The notes beneath the pieces were generated by a model, which was not told where the DNA came from, did no database searches, and was given only the letters and a program-made list of their open reading frames with translations. A DNA stretch of 25,376 bases from JBCCEV01 sp039030125 (GTDB lineage Bacteria > Pseudomonadota > Gammaproteobacteria > Ga0077536): NCBI GenBank assembly GCA_039030125.1, contig JBCCEV010000048.1, forward strand, positions 1 through 25,376, given 5' to 3'. The position numbers were made by a program, and so were the translations under genes. Shown here piece after piece: positions 24,050 to 25,376 of this stretch (its first letter is position 1; the number at the start of each line of letters is the position of its first letter).

Positions 24050-25072
24050 TCACTCGGAATTCTCGTTCCACCCCGAACGTTGCAGACCCGGCAAGGACGA
24101 CAAGGGGCTTTGCACGGCAAGACCCCCGCGCCGCAAGACGTGAGTGTAGATTTGCGTCGTCCGTACATCTTTGTGTCCTAGTTGCTCTTGGACAGTTCGA
24201 ATATCCGCACCGCGCTCAAGCAGATGTGTCGCGAAAGAATGTCTGAACGTATGACAGCTCGCCGGCTTTGCAATCCCTGCGTTCTTGATCGCCCGCCTCA
24301 CCGAGCGCTGTATCCACTGCTGCGCGATGTGGTGTCGGCGCCGTTGACCGCTACGCGGATCTTCAGAAATTTTTTCGGCGACGAACAGATACTGCCATGC
24401 CCATTCAAACTGCGCTTGCGGATACTTGCGAATCAACGCGTGAGGAAGGTAAACACTCGTGAAGCCATCCAAAGCATCGCGCTCATATAAATTTCGGCGC
24501 GCCGCTAAATGTCTTTTCAGCGGGAGCACTAATTCATCGGGAAGAGTCACAACGCGGTCTTTGCCGCCCTTGCCATTTCTCACGATAAGCGCGCGATGAT
24601 CAAAATCGATATCTTGGACCCGCAAGCGCACGCTTTCCATCAAACGCAAGCCCGAGCCGTATTGCAAACACGCCACCAGCCATGCTTTATCGGGAAGATG
24701 CGCCAACACCTCGCTGACTTCTTCCGGGGTAAAAACTACCGGCAATTTCTCTTTAGATTTAGCGCGCGCTATCCCTGATAGGTTGCCAAGCGGGCGATTG
24801 ACAACCACGCGATACATAAAGGCCAATGCGCTTAACGCTTGATTTTGAGTCGCAGGCGCAACTCGATCGTGCAGCGCCAGGTGACTTAAGAATTCCACGA
24901 CCGCCTGCTCACCCAAGCTTTCGGGATGCCGGCGATCGTGAAAATAAATGAAACGACGGATCCAGTGCAGATACGCGCGCTCGGTACGCAGGCTATAGCG
25001 ACGAAGTTGAATCGCGTCGCGCACCCGCTCCATAAATGGAGGTAGTGAAGCAATACCCAGACCACCATGCAT
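24050..25072 (-). CDS. intI: Integron integrase (IntI)
   Basis: 340 residues, a tyrosine recombinase with every catalytic residue visible: R143 (YGSGLRLMES), K171 (GKGGKDR), H274 and R277 (HTFRHSFATHLL), H300 (LGHKDV) and the nucleophile Y309 (TQIYTHVL). It also has the insertion that separates IntI from XerC/D and phage integrases, residues ~208-245: YLPHALIRKYPQA, EWAWQYLF, EDPRSGQRRRHH. This extra helix grips the flipped-out bases of folded attC sites. The enzyme recombines single-stranded attC cassettes into attI. ATG 25072 is the longest start and no clear Shine-Dalgarno precedes it; an ATG at residue 14 is an alternative. attI and cassettes normally lie upstream of intI, here beyond 25072. 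The gene appears intact. Confidence 0.95.
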   Translation of the reverse strand: MHGGLGIASLPPFMERVRDAIQLRRYSLRTERAYLHWIRRFIYFHDRRHPESLGEQAVVEFLSHLALHDRVAPATQNQALSALAFMYRVVVNRPLGNLSGIARAKSKEKLPVVFTPEEVSEVLAHLPDKAWLVACLQYGSGLRLMESVRLRVQDIDFDHRALIVRNGKGGKDRVVTLPDELVLPLKRHLAARRNLYERDALDGFTSVYLPHALIRKYPQAQFEWAWQYLFVAEKISEDPRSGQRRRHHIAQQWIQRSVRRAIKNAGIAKPASCHTFRHSFATHLLERGADIRTVQEQLGHKDVRTTQIYTHVLRRGGLAVQSPLSSLPGLQRSGWNENSE

Positions 25073-25128
25073 TATTCAATACAACTGGCAAGCAATACGA
25101 ACAGCGCAATAGTATCAATAGCACCCTT

Positions 25129-25376
25129 ATGGATGACTTCTTCAAACAGCTCAATGGAACTTCACATATGTCAAACTTTACGGAACCGGCATCCTTGCTA
25201 AATGTGACGTCACCAAGCAAACTAATGAACGTATCATCTCATAAACAACCAGTTCAAACAGGATCGAATTTAAACGCAACAGCAACTGACATTAAAATTT
25301 CAAGAACAAGTTTAACGCCACTAAACAATAAAACTAATTTACAGACTCATAAACCGGCTACCAAGTCCAACGGGAC
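25129..25376 (+). CDS. AT-rich partial open frame upstream of intI, possible first integron cassette
   Basis: From ATG 25129 the frame stays open to the window end (82 codons plus 2 bases), beginning MDDFFKQLNGTSHMSNF. It is rich in Ser, Thr, Asn, Lys and Gln, with no recognisable domain. In-frame reading extends back to a possible ATG at 25036 inside the antisense intI start. G+C is about 38% (hand count 25141-25376), clearly below the surrounding genes, as cassette DNA often is. No Shine-Dalgarno precedes ATG 25129. No GTTRRRY core was found on the plus strand in 25073-25376, so attI is not located. RYYYAAC matches at 25310-25316 and 25365-25371 might begin an attC but could be chance. It may equally be a non-coding integron leader. 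Confidence 0.35.
   Translation, partial: MDDFFKQLNGTSHMSNFTEPASLLNVTSPSKLMNVSSHKQPVQTGSNLNATATDIKISRTSLTPLNNKTNLQTHKPATKSNG

Noticed and set aside
24993..25220. 75-codon minus-strand frame upstream of intI
   Set aside because: It overlaps the IntI N-terminus out of frame and has no recognisable content. The AT-rich region is better read as integron head DNA.

Overview
The window looks like a chromosomal stretch of an uncultured-type gammaproteobacterium. The evidence is a PilY1-type pilus protein, a fused NAD(P)/FAD-SelD protein, a DUF445 protein, a chromosomal-type integron integrase, and a gene set rich in acyl-CoA chemistry and flavin oxidoreductases. The body of the window has moderately high G+C, while the last ~250 bp are clearly AT-rich (about 38% G+C by hand count over 25141-25376). 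No rRNA, tRNA or CRISPR array was recognised.

Layout. (1) 1-7.2 kb: a 5'-truncated PilY1-like gene (+) meets, with a 4-bp gap, a membrane-anchored TPR/retropepsin-like protein (-). A small two-TM membrane protein (-) follows. (2) 7.2-9.2 kb: an LLM-class flavin-dependent oxidoreductase (-) and a DUF445 membrane protein (-). (3) 9.2-18.5 kb: a double-length acyl-CoA dehydrogenase (+), a Baeyer-Villiger-type flavin monooxygenase and an MBL-fold hydrolase (- operon), an IorA/IorB-like molybdenum hydroxylase pair (+ operon, Tat-exported large subunit), and a crotonase-family protein (-). The two convergent gaps here (11.6-11.9 and 17.2-17.7 kb) are filled with pairs of related, non-coding, hairpin-bearing repeats. 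(4) 18.6-23.4 kb: a + strand selenium operon. It holds a flavoprotein-SelD fusion, then a GrdB-family gene read through an in-frame UGA at 21401, then a class III CoA-transferase. (5) 23.4-25.4 kb: a secreted Gly/His/Tyr-rich glycine-zipper protein with a strong terminator, then an integron integrase (-), and an AT-rich segment running off the end with an open + strand frame that could be the first cassette.

The main discovery is the selenoprotein. Two ORFs at 20942-21403 and 21422-22147 are in the same frame and separated only by TGA. Translating that TGA as selenocysteine gives a U-P-F-C redox motif where I recall Cys homologues of the GrdB/PrdB-like family having C-P-x-C. The gene sits directly behind selD, whose product makes the selenium donor needed to decode it. 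A standard gene caller would split or truncate it. The biochemical partner of this selenoprotein is unknown; the co-transcribed CoA-transferase and the flavoprotein half of SelD are the nearest candidates. The other metabolic genes (fused acyl-CoA dehydrogenase, BVMO, crotonase, CoA-transferase, LLM oxidoreductase, MBL hydrolase) together suggest breakdown of a complex or alicyclic carbon source, possibly steroid- or terpene-like; that is inference only.
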